DNA of 64,000 bases from an uncultured Alphaproteobacteria bacterium (GCA_902571865.1 CACGDO010000004.1:1-64000), one strand, 5' to 3'. Shown: positions 24,586 through 34,568, counted from the stretch's first letter. Made by a program: numbers and translations. The notes: generated by a model not told the origin, from the sequence alone.

Positions 24586-25945
24586 AAACTTTACCAGGAT
24601 TTAAAATATTGTTTGGATCGAAACTTTTTTTTATCAATTTCATTAGTGGAATATTATCTGAATGTTGTTTTAATAAATACTCTTTCTTTTGAAGACCTAT
24701 ACCGTGCTCCCCTGTTATAGTTCCATCCATTTCTAGTGCTTTATCAATTAATTTATTACTAAATGCTCTAATATATTTATATTCATTTTCTTTGCTAGGA
24801 TCGTAAACAACAGATACATGAAAGTTTCCATCCCCTACATGACCAACCATTGGTGCCCTTAATCCAGTGTCCCTAAGTTCTGTTTCTGCAAATTTAATAC
24901 ATTCCACAATGTTTGAAATAGGTACACAAACATCAGTGACATACACTCTAATGTTATCTCCTTCTGCTTTTACTGAATAATATACATTATGCCTTGCTTT
25001 CCAGATTTTATTTCTTTCTTCTGTGTTTTCTGCCCACTTAAATTCACTGCCATTATTATTTTTTGAAATTTCTTCCACTACATCAATCGATTCTTTATTT
25101 GAAATTTCACTCCCATGGAATTCATAGAAAAGTGTAGGCAAGCTCTCTAAATTTTCTAACTTTGAATATTTAATACTTATATCCATTTGATCTTTATTTA
25201 ATAACTCTACTCTTGCAATTGGGACACCATACTGAATTATTTCTTGTGCTGTTAAAACTGCAGAGTCTAGATCTGGGAATTGACAAACAGCACTCATAAT
25301 ACTTTCAGGTATAGGTGATAATCTTAGATGAACTTCAGTAATAATCCCAAGTGTTCCTTCTGAACCAACAAAAAGGTTTGTTAAATTGTATCCTGCGGAA
25401 GTTTTTTTTGCCCTACTTCCTGTTTTAATTATATCGCCATTTGCCATTACGACAGTTAAACCAAGCACACTAGTTCGCATCGTTCCATATCTTACTGCCA
25501 TTGTTCCTGAAGCAGAACAAGCCGTCATACCTCCAAGAGAAGCATTTGCACCTGGATCTATTGGGAAAAAAACTCCTTTATCTTTTAAAGTTTCATTTAG
25601 TTGTTCACGTGATACATTTGCTTGTACACGACAATCAAAGTCTGCCTCATTAATAGAAATAACTTTGTTGAAATTTTCCATTGAAATTGTAAAACCTTCA
25701 TCATTTCCAACAACATGACCTTCTAAAGATGTTCCAGTACCATAGGCAGTTACTGGTACTTTAAATTCATTACAAATTTTTAAAATTTTTGAGAGTTCTT
25801 CGTTGCTTTTTGGAAACAAAACTGCCCTAGGCAGAACAGGATCATAGGCATCTTCACCTTTTGCATGATTATTTCTTACACTTTCTGAAAATGATATTCT
25901 TTCTTGTAAAATATCTTTTAAATTGTCTAATAATCCTCTATCCAT
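24575..25945 (-). CDS. FAD-linked oxidase, D-lactate dehydrogenase/GlcD type
   Basis: A 456-residue flavoprotein. The N-terminal FAD-binding domain shows TAYGTGTSLEGHVVG near residue 65 and DPGANASLGGMTACSASG near 128. The C-terminal domain has MVGHVGDGNFHV and the ending TGEHGIGLQKKEYL plus DPNNILNPGK, as in D-lactate and 2-hydroxyacid dehydrogenases. It would oxidise lactate or a sugar-derived hydroxyacid to the ketoacid, a sensible last step for a pathway that yields lactate. Confidence 0.92.
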   Translation of the reverse strand: MDRGLLDNLKDILQERISFSESVRNNHAKGEDAYDPVLPRAVLFPKSNEELSKILKICNEFKVPVTAYGTGTSLEGHVVGNDEGFTISMENFNKVISINEADFDCRVQANVSREQLNETLKDKGVFFPIDPGANASLGGMTACSASGTMAVRYGTMRTSVLGLTVVMANGDIIKTGSRAKKTSAGYNLTNLFVGSEGTLGIITEVHLRLSPIPESIMSAVCQFPDLDSAVLTAQEIIQYGVPIARVELLNKDQMDISIKYSKLENLESLPTLFYEFHGSEISNKESIDVVEEISKNNNGSEFKWAENTEERNKIWKARHNVYYSVKAEGDNIRVYVTDVCVPISNIVECIKFAETELRDTGLRAPMVGHVGDGNFHVSVVYDPSKENEYKYIRAFSNKLIDKALEMDGTITGEHGIGLQKKEYLLKQHSDNIPLMKLIKKSFDPNNILNPGKVFDV

Positions 25946-25978
25946 GAATTAATAATATTAATTATTCAATAAAAGTAA

Positions 25979-26978
25979 ATGAATACCACGCCATTAGAAT
26001 TAGAAAATATATATGATTTAGCATATAAAGTACTTTCAGCCCATGGGTGTGATCATTTCAATGCTGATTCTGTAGCTACTACAGTTTCACATGCTGAAAG
26101 AGATGGAAGTGTTTCTCATGGATTATTTCGAATTCCTGGTTATGTAGCTTCTCTAAAAAGTAAAAAAGTAAATGGAGTTTCCCGACCTTCTAATACTTAT
26201 CTTACACAAAATGCAATTCGCGTTGAAGGTGATTATGGGTTTGCTCCAGTAGGAATAAAAGTTGGTTTGCCTGAATTGATAAAAACGACAAATAAACATG
26301 GAGTTGGAGTTTTAACTATAACTAATACTCATCACTTTGCGGCATTATGGCATGAAACCGAAGCATTAGCTGAAAATAATTTAATTGGAATTGCATGTAC
26401 TGCTTATAAGCCAAGTGTAGCACCAGCCGGTGCAAAAAAAACCATTATTTGGAACTAATCCAATATCATTTGCTTGGCCAAGAAAAAATAAAACTCCTGT
26501 AGTTTACGATATGGCAACTTCAACAATGGCGATGGGAGAAGTTCAGGTTGCAGCACGTGATGGTCACAAAGTTCCATTTGGAACAGGCTTAAATAAAGAT
26601 GGAGAAAAAACTGATAATCCATCTGAAATTGCAAATGGAGGAGTCCTTCTAACATTTGGCGACTACAAAGGTTCTGCAATAGCAATGATGATTGAGTTAT
26701 TAGCTGCTGGTTTAGTTGGAGATTTATTTAGTTTTGAAGCTAAAGAAGAAGATAATAATGATGGAGGCCCTGCAAGAGGAGGTGAATTTATAATGGCTTT
26801 ATCCCCTGAACTTATAGCAGGAAAAAATTGGAACGAACATGCTGAGAAATTTTTTGAACAAATGACATCTTTAGATGGTGTGCGTTTACCTGGACAAAGA
26901 AGACATACAAATAGGCAAGATAAAGGTCCAAGACAAATCAATTCAGAACTAATAGAAAAAATAAAGAGTCTTATCTAA
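25979..26978 (+). pseudogene. LDH2-family malate/lactate/ureidoglycolate dehydrogenase, interrupted by a +1 frameshift
   Basis: Two overlapping frames together make one LDH2-family NAD(P)-dependent 2-hydroxyacid dehydrogenase of about 333 residues. The first frame (25979-26458) covers the N-terminal half with SHAERDGSVSHGLFRIPGY and TNTHHFAALWHETEAL. The second (from about 26430 to 26978) resumes with KKPLFGTNPISFAWPR and DMATSTMAMGEV. The switch falls in a run of eight A at 26434-26441; seven A would restore one frame. The whole span is 1000 bases, one more than a multiple of three. It could be a real mutation, slippage-tolerated or a sequence error. Confidence 0.85.
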
Positions 26979-26985
26979 TCCAGTT

Positions 26986-28176
26986 ATGGATAATATTAAA
27001 TTAGATTTTCAAAAACACATTGATGCTGGCAGATGTAACGGAGCTGAATGGATAATAAATCATAAAAATAATATTTATCATGAAGTAATTGGTTACAAAG
27101 ATTTGGAGTTAAAAAATAAGCTTAATAAAAATTCATATTATAGAATTTGGTCAATGACTAAGCCAATTATTGGTTTTGCAGCAATGCAATTAATTGATAA
27201 AAATTTCTTATCTCTTGATGATACTATAGATAAACATTTATCTGATTTTAAAAATTTAAAAAAACTTAGCAGTATTGAGAGTAACTTAAAAAATACAACT
27301 TTTCTAGAAAACAAACCTACTGTTAGACAACTTTTACAACATACAGCAGGCTTTACATATAACAGTTGTGATAATTTTTTAGCTAAAGAATATGAGGATA
27401 GAAGTTTATTTCATTCTGCATCTTCAAGTTTGGAGGAAGAGATTAGTAAAATTTCTGAATTACCTCTTTTATATGAACCTGGTTCAAAGTGGCATTATTC
27501 TATATCTATAGATGTTTTAGCGAGAATTATAGAAGTTGTAACAAAAGATAAAATCTTTGATGTTTTAAAAGAAAATATTTTTTTACCTTTAGAAATGAAT
27601 AATACAAATTTTAGTATTGATGAAAATAGTAATAGTCAGTTAGTTGAAACATTTGAATATAATAGTGATAAATTAAAACTAACAAATTTAAATTACGATA
27701 AAAGAAAGTTAATATTATACGGGTACCCAACAAATAATAAAAATTATTCCAGAGGAGGCCATGGTTTGTTTTCTACGGCTAAAGATTATGAAAAATTTGC
27801 TACAATGCTTATAGATGGTAAAAATAAAAAAGGAAAAGAGCTTATTAATTCTCAAAGTTTAGAATTAATGCGAAATAATTCTTTAAATAAAGAATTATTT
27901 CCAATTGAAATCACATCAATAAATACAAATAAAGATGCAGATTATGAAAATGATCTAGATGGATATGGTTGGGGTTTAGGATTTAGAGTATTAATGAATA
28001 ATACCTCTCAAAATAAGTTTGGTCCAGTTGGAGAATTTGGATGGTCAGGCTATGCCGCTACTTATTTTTTGGCAGATCCAGAAAATAATTTGTCAGCTGT
28101 TTTAATGATGCAAATTTTAGATGCAGATAAGAATATTAAAAAAGATTTTTACAATAATATCTTTAAAAATCTTTAA
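26986..28176 (+). CDS. Serine hydrolase, beta-lactamase class C/CubicO family
   Basis: A 396-residue hydrolase. The catalytic SxxK is in WSMTKPIIGF near residue 57, a YxN-like motif is in WHYSISIDVLARI near 168, and a C-terminal FGWSGYAATYF occupies the place of the KTG box. There is no signal peptide. Members act as esterases or peptidases; the substrate cannot be told. It sits eight bases after the LDH2 gene. Confidence 0.87.
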   Translation: MDNIKLDFQKHIDAGRCNGAEWIINHKNNIYHEVIGYKDLELKNKLNKNSYYRIWSMTKPIIGFAAMQLIDKNFLSLDDTIDKHLSDFKNLKKLSSIESNLKNTTFLENKPTVRQLLQHTAGFTYNSCDNFLAKEYEDRSLFHSASSSLEEEISKISELPLLYEPGSKWHYSISIDVLARIIEVVTKDKIFDVLKENIFLPLEMNNTNFSIDENSNSQLVETFEYNSDKLKLTNLNYDKRKLILYGYPTNNKNYSRGGHGLFSTAKDYEKFATMLIDGKNKKGKELINSQSLELMRNNSLNKELFPIEITSINTNKDADYENDLDGYGWGLGFRVLMNNTSQNKFGPVGEFGWSGYAATYFLADPENNLSAVLMMQILDADKNIKKDFYNNIFKNL

Positions 28177-29036
28177 TGAACATGCAATCAAATCCCTATA
28201 CCTATGGAATAATTTTAACTCTTTTAACTTATTTATCTTTTGGTATTTTAGATACAATTCAAAAAACAGCAGTTCAATATCACTCTGTTTTTGTATTATT
28301 ATTTGTAAAATTTACTTTCTGTTTTATTTTTTCTTTTTTTATTGCAAAAAAAAATAAAGTTAAAAAATTTTATCTTTCAAATAATTACAAGATACAAATA
28401 ACCAGATGTATTTTATCTGTATGTGAATCTTGTTTTTTTGTATTGTCTTTTAGGCACTTAGCTCTGGCAGATGCTCACACAATAGGATCTTTAGCCCCTG
28501 TTCTAGTTTTAGTTTTTTCTTATTTTATTTTAAAAGAAAAAATAAATGTGGCCACTTGGTTAGCAATTTGTGTAAGTTTTTGTGGAGTTATTCTAATCAT
28601 GCGACCTGGATTAACTATTTTTAATCCATATCTAATAATTCCATTATGTGCTGCTTTTTTCTATTCACTATTTCAAATAGCAACAAGATTAAATGCTAAG
28701 TATGATGATAATGAAACCATGTTATTCTACAATGGTCTTATAGGTGCTATCATTACATTTGTACTATCACTTTTTTTCTGGCAACCCCTACATTCATTTT
28801 CTTTTATCTTTTTTATTTTTTTGGGTATCTTTTTTTGTACTGGGCTATTTTTACAAATTAAGGCACTGAGTATTACACCAGCAAGTATTTTAGCACCTTA
28901 TAATTATACTATAATTGTTTGGGGAATAATTTTTGGTTTATTAGTATATGGAGAAGTCCCAGATATATTTACGATTATAGGAGCAATTATTATTGTTTCA
29001 TCTGGAATATTTATATTTAGATATTCTTACAAGTAG
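28176..29036 (+). CDS. DMT superfamily transporter (EamA family)
   Basis: A 286-residue membrane protein with about ten hydrophobic segments arranged as two EamA repeats. It opens with YGIILTLLTYLSFGILDTIQ, and the first repeat contains ADAHTIGSLAPVLVLVFSYF. EamA proteins export or import small metabolites. The start overlaps the preceding stop by one base. Substrate unknown. Confidence 0.88.
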   Translation: MNMQSNPYTYGIILTLLTYLSFGILDTIQKTAVQYHSVFVLLFVKFTFCFIFSFFIAKKNKVKKFYLSNNYKIQITRCILSVCESCFFVLSFRHLALADAHTIGSLAPVLVLVFSYFILKEKINVATWLAICVSFCGVILIMRPGLTIFNPYLIIPLCAAFFYSLFQIATRLNAKYDDNETMLFYNGLIGAIITFVLSLFFWQPLHSFSFIFFIFLGIFFCTGLFLQIKALSITPASILAPYNYTIIVWGIIFGLLVYGEVPDIFTIIGAIIIVSSGIFIFRYSYK

Positions 29037-29085
29037 TTTTAATTTCTTTGTATCAATTAAAAAATTAATGTTATAAATTTAGGCT

Positions 29086-30570
29086 ATGTTTATTGGAATT
29101 GATCTTGGAACTTCATCAATCAAAATGATTTTAATTGATCACAATCAAAGCATCCTTGCATCCGCTAATTCAAGTCTTACTGTACAATCCCCTAAAGATG
29201 GTTTTAGTGAACAAAATCCACAAGAATGGATTGACTCAACAATGGAATGCTTGGAGGCTTTAAAGTCAAAAAAACCAAAAGAATTTTCACAAACTATTTC
29301 AATAGGAATATCTGGTCATATGCATGGAGCTACGTTAATAGATAAGGATGGAAATGTTATTAGGCCATGTATTCTTTGGAACGATACAAGATCATATCAA
29401 GAGTGTGAAGAATTTGAAAAACAAAATTTTGATGTACGATCAATCGCAGGAAATATTACTATGCCTGGTTTTACTGCACCAAAAATAAATTGGATAAAAA
29501 ATAATGAAATAGATAATTTCAAAAAAATTTTTAAAGTTTTACTCCCTAAAGATTATTTACGATTTGTTCTTACTGGTGAATTTTTTTCTGAAATGTCAGA
29601 TGCATCTGGAACATTATGGCTAGATATCCAAAAAAGAAAATGGTCCAATCAGCTTTTATCTTGCTCATTTTTAGAAGAAAAACACATGCCAGATCTAGTG
29701 GAAGGCAATGAGCAGACAGGATTTTTAAAAAAAGATTTAAAAGAGAAATTTAATTTTAATAATAATGTTAAAGTTGTGGGTGGAGCAGGGGATAATGCTG
29801 CCGCAGCAACTGGTATGGGTATAACAAATAAAAATCAATCATTTATATCTCTTGGTACTTCAGGCGTTTTTTTTACCCCCACTGAAAATTTTTTAAGTAA
29901 TACTGTTGATGCAGTACATTCTTTTTGTCATTGTTTACCAAACAAATGGCACCTTATGTCTGTTATGTTAAGTGCGAGTAATTGTTTAGATTGGATTTGC
30001 GCTATTACCAATACTTCAATTGCTGATACACTTAATAATGTAGAGCAATTTTATAATGATAAAAATTCTATAAAAAATTCATCATATTTTTTACCTTATT
30101 TGTCTGGAGAAAGGACTCCACATAATGATCCGCATATTAGAGGTTCACTCCATTCTATAAAAACAACTACAAATGCAACAGATTTACAGTATGCAGTAAT
30201 TGAAGGTGTCAGTTTTGGAATATTAGATGGAGTAAATTCTATTTTGAAAGTTAATAATAACTTTGATAAAATCTTCATGGTTGGAGGTGGTTCAAAAAGT
30301 TCATTTTGGATTGAATTGCTTGCAGCACTTTTAAATAGAAAGTTAAGTGTTTGTGATCAAAGTGAATTTGGTGCCGCACTTGGCGTTGCAAGATTAGCTA
30401 TGTATCAGGATGTTACTATTGATAATAAAGAAAATATTATTAGTGAAATAAAAATAAGTAAAACTTATGAACCTAATGAAGATAACATTGATCTTTTATT
30501 ACAAAGGTATTCAATTTGGAAAGATTTATATAACAGTAATAATAAAATTGCTAAAAATTTAAATTTTTAG
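29086..30570 (+). CDS. xylB: Xylulokinase (FGGY family)
   Basis: A 494-residue carbohydrate kinase. The phosphate loop GIDLGTSSIKMILID is at the N-terminus, ISGHMHGATLIDKDG near residue 75 fits xylulokinases, GGAGDNAAAATGMG near 233 holds the catalytic aspartate, and GGGSKSSFWIELLAALL near 400 is the C-terminal adenosine site. It would phosphorylate D-xylulose to feed the pentose phosphate pathway. The sugar ABC importer at 8070-10842 could supply its substrate. Confidence 0.9.
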   Translation: MFIGIDLGTSSIKMILIDHNQSILASANSSLTVQSPKDGFSEQNPQEWIDSTMECLEALKSKKPKEFSQTISIGISGHMHGATLIDKDGNVIRPCILWNDTRSYQECEEFEKQNFDVRSIAGNITMPGFTAPKINWIKNNEIDNFKKIFKVLLPKDYLRFVLTGEFFSEMSDASGTLWLDIQKRKWSNQLLSCSFLEEKHMPDLVEGNEQTGFLKKDLKEKFNFNNNVKVVGGAGDNAAAATGMGITNKNQSFISLGTSGVFFTPTENFLSNTVDAVHSFCHCLPNKWHLMSVMLSASNCLDWICAITNTSIADTLNNVEQFYNDKNSIKNSSYFLPYLSGERTPHNDPHIRGSLHSIKTTTNATDLQYAVIEGVSFGILDGVNSILKVNNNFDKIFMVGGGSKSSFWIELLAALLNRKLSVCDQSEFGAALGVARLAMYQDVTIDNKENIISEIKISKTYEPNEDNIDLLLQRYSIWKDLYNSNNKIAKNLNF

Positions 30571-30597
30571 TAAATCTATCTTAAAAAAAATTATTCT

Positions 30598-31155
30598 TTA
30601 AAAAGAAAAAATATTTGCCTTTATCTTTATTTTATCTTTGAGGATTGTTGTATTTTTCCAATTACCAGTGCCTATTTTAAAGTCATTTCTAGAAAAAGAT
30701 ATTTCACTTTTTACCTGAACCAACTCACTCGCCAATTTTATTACTTCAATATTAATAGGAATATTTTGACTTTTTCCTTTTATTGATAACTCACCTATTA
30801 AATTAATTTTATTGTCTTCATAATTAAATTTAAAATTATTTGTATCAATAAGACCTAATGGATATTTTTTAGCATCAAAAAAAACTTCACTAAGAACTAA
30901 ATCTTTATATCGTTTGTAATTTATATCTAAACTATCAATTCTAACATTTATAAGAGCTTTATTATTATTTTGATTTGATAAATCTAAGGAAACAAAACCA
31001 TCAAATTCATTAAATTTACCGATAACATTTTTCGTTAACAAAACTGGAACTTCAAATTCTATACTAGAAATATTTTTATCAATAGTCCATAAATCATTAG
31101 CTGCACTCTGCTTACAATACAGAAATATAAAAAATAAACTAAATATAACCTTCAA
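30598..31155 (-). CDS. YceI family periplasmic lipid-binding-like protein
   Basis: A 185-residue protein with a signal peptide (MKVIFSLFFIFLYCKQSAAN). The mature part starts LWTIDKNISSIEFEVPVL and later shows FFDAKKYPL and GELSIKGKSQNIPI, the usual YceI/lipocalin-like barrel features that bind isoprenoid-type lipids. The gene overlaps the 3' end of rnhA by 17 bases, so it is last in the ispH-thrB-rnhA operon. Periplasmic function unknown. Confidence 0.9.
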   Translation of the reverse strand: MKVIFSLFFIFLYCKQSAANDLWTIDKNISSIEFEVPVLLTKNVIGKFNEFDGFVSLDLSNQNNNKALINVRIDSLDINYKRYKDLVLSEVFFDAKKYPLGLIDTNNFKFNYEDNKINLIGELSIKGKSQNIPINIEVIKLASELVQVKSEISFSRNDFKIGTGNWKNTTILKDKIKIKANIFSF

Positions 31156-31567
31156 TATATTTCCTTGCTAGTTCATCAGCTTTCTCATTAAATTCGAAAC
31201 CAGCGTGTCCTTTAACCCATTTCCATGTTACATTATGTTTATTAATTAGATTATCTAATTGCATCCATAATTCTTTATTTTTCACTATTTTTTTTGTTGA
31301 AGTTTTCCATCCATTCTTTTTCCAATTTGTAATCCATGATTCAATACCATCCTTTACATATTTGCTATCGGTATAAATGATTAATTCTTTTTTTATCTCA
31401 AAATATTCCAGTGCTTTTATTGCTGCTGTAAGTTCCATTTTATTATTAGTTGTGTGTTGATCACCACCATTTAATAAAATTTCTTTATTATTATCTAATA
31501 TCACGACACCCCATCCACCTATACCAGGATTCCCAGAACATGCGCCATCTGTATAAATATTAATCAT
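31139..31567 (-). CDS. rnhA: Ribonuclease HI
   Basis: A 142-residue RNase HI that cuts RNA in RNA-DNA hybrids. The acidic active-site residues are in IYTDGACSGNPG, KMELTAAIKAL, IYTDSKYV and ADELARKYI. The WKWVKGHAG motif supplies the conserved histidine. It overlaps thrB by one base; ispH-thrB-rnhA is a typical alphaproteobacterial order. Confidence 0.97.
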   Translation of the reverse strand: MINIYTDGACSGNPGIGGWGVVILDNNKEILLNGGDQHTTNNKMELTAAIKALEYFEIKKELIIYTDSKYVKDGIESWITNWKKNGWKTSTKKIVKNKELWMQLDNLINKHNVTWKWVKGHAGFEFNEKADELARKYIEGYI

Positions 31568-32517
31568 TATTCAAAAATATCATTTTGTTGATGCCATCTC
31601 AAAATATTCAAATATTCAAATGGATCTTTTTTAACAACTACTGCATCAGGTGGATGAAAAATATAATCGTGCACTCTCGTACATAATATTCTAACAGCAG
31701 CAGCTCTTAATAAAATATTTAATGATTTCTTTTCAATATCACTTAATTCTCTCAACTTTTGATATTCCCCAAGAATTATCAAGCAGTTTTCTTTGTTAAA
31801 GTATTGTCCATTTTCACTAAAACACCAATCATTAATAACTATAGCTAAATCGTAAATATAAAAATAATAACATGCAAAATAGAAATCTATTACTCCAGAA
31901 ATTTTTTCATCTTTAAAAAAAATATTATCTCTAAACAAATCAGCATGTATGACACCGCAAGGAATATTTGTTGGCCAATAATTTTCTAAATAGTCTAATT
32001 CATTTTTTAACAAATACATTGTTTCATTAAACTTTTCGGATTTATTATTAAGGCACTTTTTGTAAATTTCTTTCCAATCCTGTAGATCTAAACTGTTTGG
32101 TCTTTTTTCATCAAAATTTATGGTAAGATTGTGTAAATCAGCAACCATTTTTCCAACTTCTCTACACATTTCAGAGTTAGGTTTTTCAATACTTTTACCT
32201 TCTAGAAAAGATATTATTACAGCTGTTTTATTTTTTATTCTTTTTAAAATTTTTCCATTTTTATCTGAGATAGCTTTTGGACATTTAAAATTATTTTTAT
32301 TTAAAAAGTTTTTTAAATTTATAAAAAAAGGTAATTCTTGCTCAGTTACTCTTTTTTCAAATATTGTTAAAATATATGGTTGATTATTACAAAAAATTTT
32401 AAAATTTGAGTTCTCTATCCCATCTACAATTTCTTCAAAGCTGTCTAAATTTCCAATAGAGTATTCAGAAATAAAGTTTTCAATATCTTCTTTAAGTAAT
32501 TTAGTAAAGACTGCCAT
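31567..32517 (-). CDS. thrB: Homoserine kinase, ThrB type II
   Basis: A 316-residue kinase of the aminoglycoside phosphotransferase fold used for threonine synthesis in alphaproteobacteria. VIHADLFRDNIFF near residue 190 is the catalytic loop and GVIDFYFACYYFYIYDLA the metal-binding segment. It starts four bases after ispH ends on the minus strand, so the two are co-transcribed. Confidence 0.95.
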   Translation of the reverse strand: MAVFTKLLKEDIENFISEYSIGNLDSFEEIVDGIENSNFKIFCNNQPYILTIFEKRVTEQELPFFINLKNFLNKNNFKCPKAISDKNGKILKRIKNKTAVIISFLEGKSIEKPNSEMCREVGKMVADLHNLTINFDEKRPNSLDLQDWKEIYKKCLNNKSEKFNETMYLLKNELDYLENYWPTNIPCGVIHADLFRDNIFFKDEKISGVIDFYFACYYFYIYDLAIVINDWCFSENGQYFNKENCLIILGEYQKLRELSDIEKKSLNILLRAAAVRILCTRVHDYIFHPPDAVVVKKDPFEYLNILRWHQQNDIFE

Positions 32518-32520
32518 CTT

Positions 32521-33462
32521 CTATACGTTTAGTTTTTGTGGCACTTTAAAAAATACATCTTCTTTTTGGTAAGATCCTTCATTTATATGTATTTCAAAAT
32601 TTCTTTTCAAATTATCAAGAAGTTTTTTAACAAGTACTTCTGGCGATGATGCACTTGCTGTTATTCCTATATTTTCAGATTCTTGAAATATATTTAAATT
32701 TAAGGAATCTACATCTTCTACTAAAATAGCTTTTTTTGATCCATAATTTTTTGCTACTTCAACTAATCTTAGGGAATTTGATGAGTTACTTGCACCAATT
32801 ACTAAAAAATAATCACATTGATTCGCTATCTTTTTAACCGCTTCTTGTCTATTTGTCGTAGCATAACAAATATCATTTTTTTTTGGTTCTATAACATTAT
32901 TAAAATGTAATTTTATCTCTTTTATTATATCTTTTGTATCATCTACTGATAGCGTTGTCTGAGTAACATATGCAATCTCATCATTTTGGTTTAAAGGCAA
33001 TTTTTTTACATCTTCAACTTTTTCTACTAAATGAATTTTTTTATCTGTTTGACCCATAGTTCCAATAACTTCAGGATGATTTCTATGACCAATTAAAATT
33101 ACTGGCAAATTTTTTTTATCAAAATTTTCAACTTCTTTATGGATTTTGCTAACAAGCGGACATGTTGCATCATAATATACTAAATTTAAACTTAATGCTT
33201 CCTCTGGTACTGCTTTTGGAACACCATGTGCAGAAAAGATAACTGGCCTACTTCTATCTTCAATCTCATTTAATTCTTCTACAAAAATAGCTCCCTGTGA
33301 TTTGAGATTTTCAACAACAAATTTATTATGCACTATTTCATGACGAACGTATACGGGCGCTCCATATTTTTTTAGAGCACCCTTTACCATTTCTATAGCC
33401 CTATCTACACCTGCACAAAATCCCCGAGGTCCTGCCAGAAATATATTAAGTTTTTTTGTCAT
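32521..33462 (-). CDS. ispH: 4-hydroxy-3-methylbut-2-enyl diphosphate reductase
   Basis: A 313-residue 4Fe-4S enzyme that makes isopentenyl and dimethylallyl diphosphate at the end of the MEP pathway. Cluster cysteines are in GPRGFCAGVDRAIEM, DATCPLVSK and CYATTNRQEAV. The SSNSLRLVEVA loop and ITASASSPEVLV near the end complete the active site. It is the first gene of a minus-strand operon with thrB, rnhA and yceI. Confidence 0.97.
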   Translation of the reverse strand: MTKKLNIFLAGPRGFCAGVDRAIEMVKGALKKYGAPVYVRHEIVHNKFVVENLKSQGAIFVEELNEIEDRSRPVIFSAHGVPKAVPEEALSLNLVYYDATCPLVSKIHKEVENFDKKNLPVILIGHRNHPEVIGTMGQTDKKIHLVEKVEDVKKLPLNQNDEIAYVTQTTLSVDDTKDIIKEIKLHFNNVIEPKKNDICYATTNRQEAVKKIANQCDYFLVIGASNSSNSLRLVEVAKNYGSKKAILVEDVDSLNLNIFQESENIGITASASSPEVLVKKLLDNLKRNFEIHINEGSYQKEDVFFKVPQKLNV

Positions 33463-33546
33463 CCAAATTTGTTACCATTAATTTTGGTTACTTAATAATA
33501 CTATAGATTTTGCAAATCTTTTAATATTAAATTATTAATATTGTAA

Positions 33547-33572
33547 GTAGATTTTGGAATAACTAAATCTAC
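33547..33572 (-). terminator. Hairpin downstream of the ATP synthase genes
   Basis: GTAGATTT (33547-33554) pairs with AAATCTAC (33565-33572), two bases after the end of atpF. A T-rich but imperfect tract follows on the minus strand. It probably ends the smc-atp transcript before ispH. Confidence 0.45.
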
Positions 33573-33574
33573 TA

Positions 33575-34060
33575 CTAGTTCTTTAGAACAGAGTTAAATT
33601 CGGTAATTGACTCTTCAATTAAAGCAGATTTTTTATCCTTACTTAGATTTTGAAGTAGAATATTTCTAGTAGCCTCTATTGCAACGCTTGAAATATAACT
33701 TTTGATAGAATTATTAGTATCTCGAACTAATTGTTCAATTTTATTTTCTGCCAATATTTTTCTTTTTTCAATTTGATCGGTTAATTTAGTGGTGGATATA
33801 TCTTTCAATTCTGCAATTCTTTTTTCAGATTCTAACTTTAGATTTTGTATTTCTTTCTCTACTTTAGATTCTCTCTCCCTAAGTTCATCCAAAGCTTTTT
33901 GAGCCTCGCTTTTTAAATTCTCAACTTCATCTATTTTATTTTTTATATCTTTTATTTGTGCATCTAAACTAGATGTAAGAATTTTTCGTACTGGATTAAA
34001 AATAGCTGCAATAAATAATATAAAAGATACCGCTACCCAAAATTGAGGATCAGAAAACAT
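33575..34060 (-). CDS. atpF: ATP synthase F0 subunit b
   Basis: A 161-residue stator subunit. There is one N-terminal membrane segment (FWVAVSFILFIAAIF), then a long charged coiled coil (for example ALDELRERESKVEKEIQNL). It overlaps the b' gene by one base. Paired b and b' genes are standard in alphaproteobacteria and form a heterodimeric stalk. Confidence 0.93.
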   Translation of the reverse strand: MFSDPQFWVAVSFILFIAAIFNPVRKILTSSLDAQIKDIKNKIDEVENLKSEAQKALDELRERESKVEKEIQNLKLESEKRIAELKDISTTKLTDQIEKRKILAENKIEQLVRDTNNSIKSYISSVAIEATRNILLQNLSKDKKSALIEESITEFNSVLKN

Positions 34061-34551
34061 TAGTTAAAATTACCTTTATGTGTTTCAATAACTTTATTAA
34101 GTTCATTGTCTGATAATTCTATATCTGTAATTTTTCCAACAGTCAGTTTTGTAATATTAACTATTTCATTGTTAATATTTTTCATTTGATCATCTTTACT
34201 TTTTAAAATTTCTTTTTCTGCATCAGAAACTTTTTTTTCTAAATCTTTATCAAGTGAAGAAAGTTGAGAAGAAACATTTTCTTGTAAAGCATTGATTGTT
34301 TCTTTAATTTTCTCATCTGTTTCTAGTTTAGCCTTATTAATCTGATCATTAATTTTTTTTTCAATTTCCACTGCCTGTTCTTGAAGCTCTTTTGCTGAAG
34401 ATAAATTTTCATCTATTTTATTTTGTCTTTTCTCTAATACTGTAGCTATTCTTGGAAGTGATACCCTCCATAAAAATACAAATAGAAAAGTAAAAAATAC
34501 AGCTAACCAAAAGAGCTGTGAAACAAAAAACTCTGGATTTAATTGAGGCAT
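34060..34551 (-). CDS. atpG: ATP synthase F0 subunit b'
   Basis: A 163-residue stator subunit. The membrane segment LFWLAVFFTFLFVFLWRVSL near the N-terminus with LPRIATVLEKRQNKI following is typical of b'. The rest is coiled coil. It comes directly after atpE, the expected position for b'. The symbol for b' varies between annotations (atpF', atpG, atpX). Confidence 0.92.
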   Translation of the reverse strand: MPQLNPEFFVSQLFWLAVFFTFLFVFLWRVSLPRIATVLEKRQNKIDENLSSAKELQEQAVEIEKKINDQINKAKLETDEKIKETINALQENVSSQLSSLDKDLEKKVSDAEKEILKSKDDQMKNINNEIVNITKLTVGKITDIELSDNELNKVIETHKGNFN

Positions 34552-34568
34552 TAATTAATTATTGAGCT

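Noticed and set aside
26986-28176. Antibiotic-resistance beta-lactamase
   Set aside because: It has no signal peptide and looks like the CubicO esterase/peptidase type within a sugar-gene region; resistance cannot be supported.
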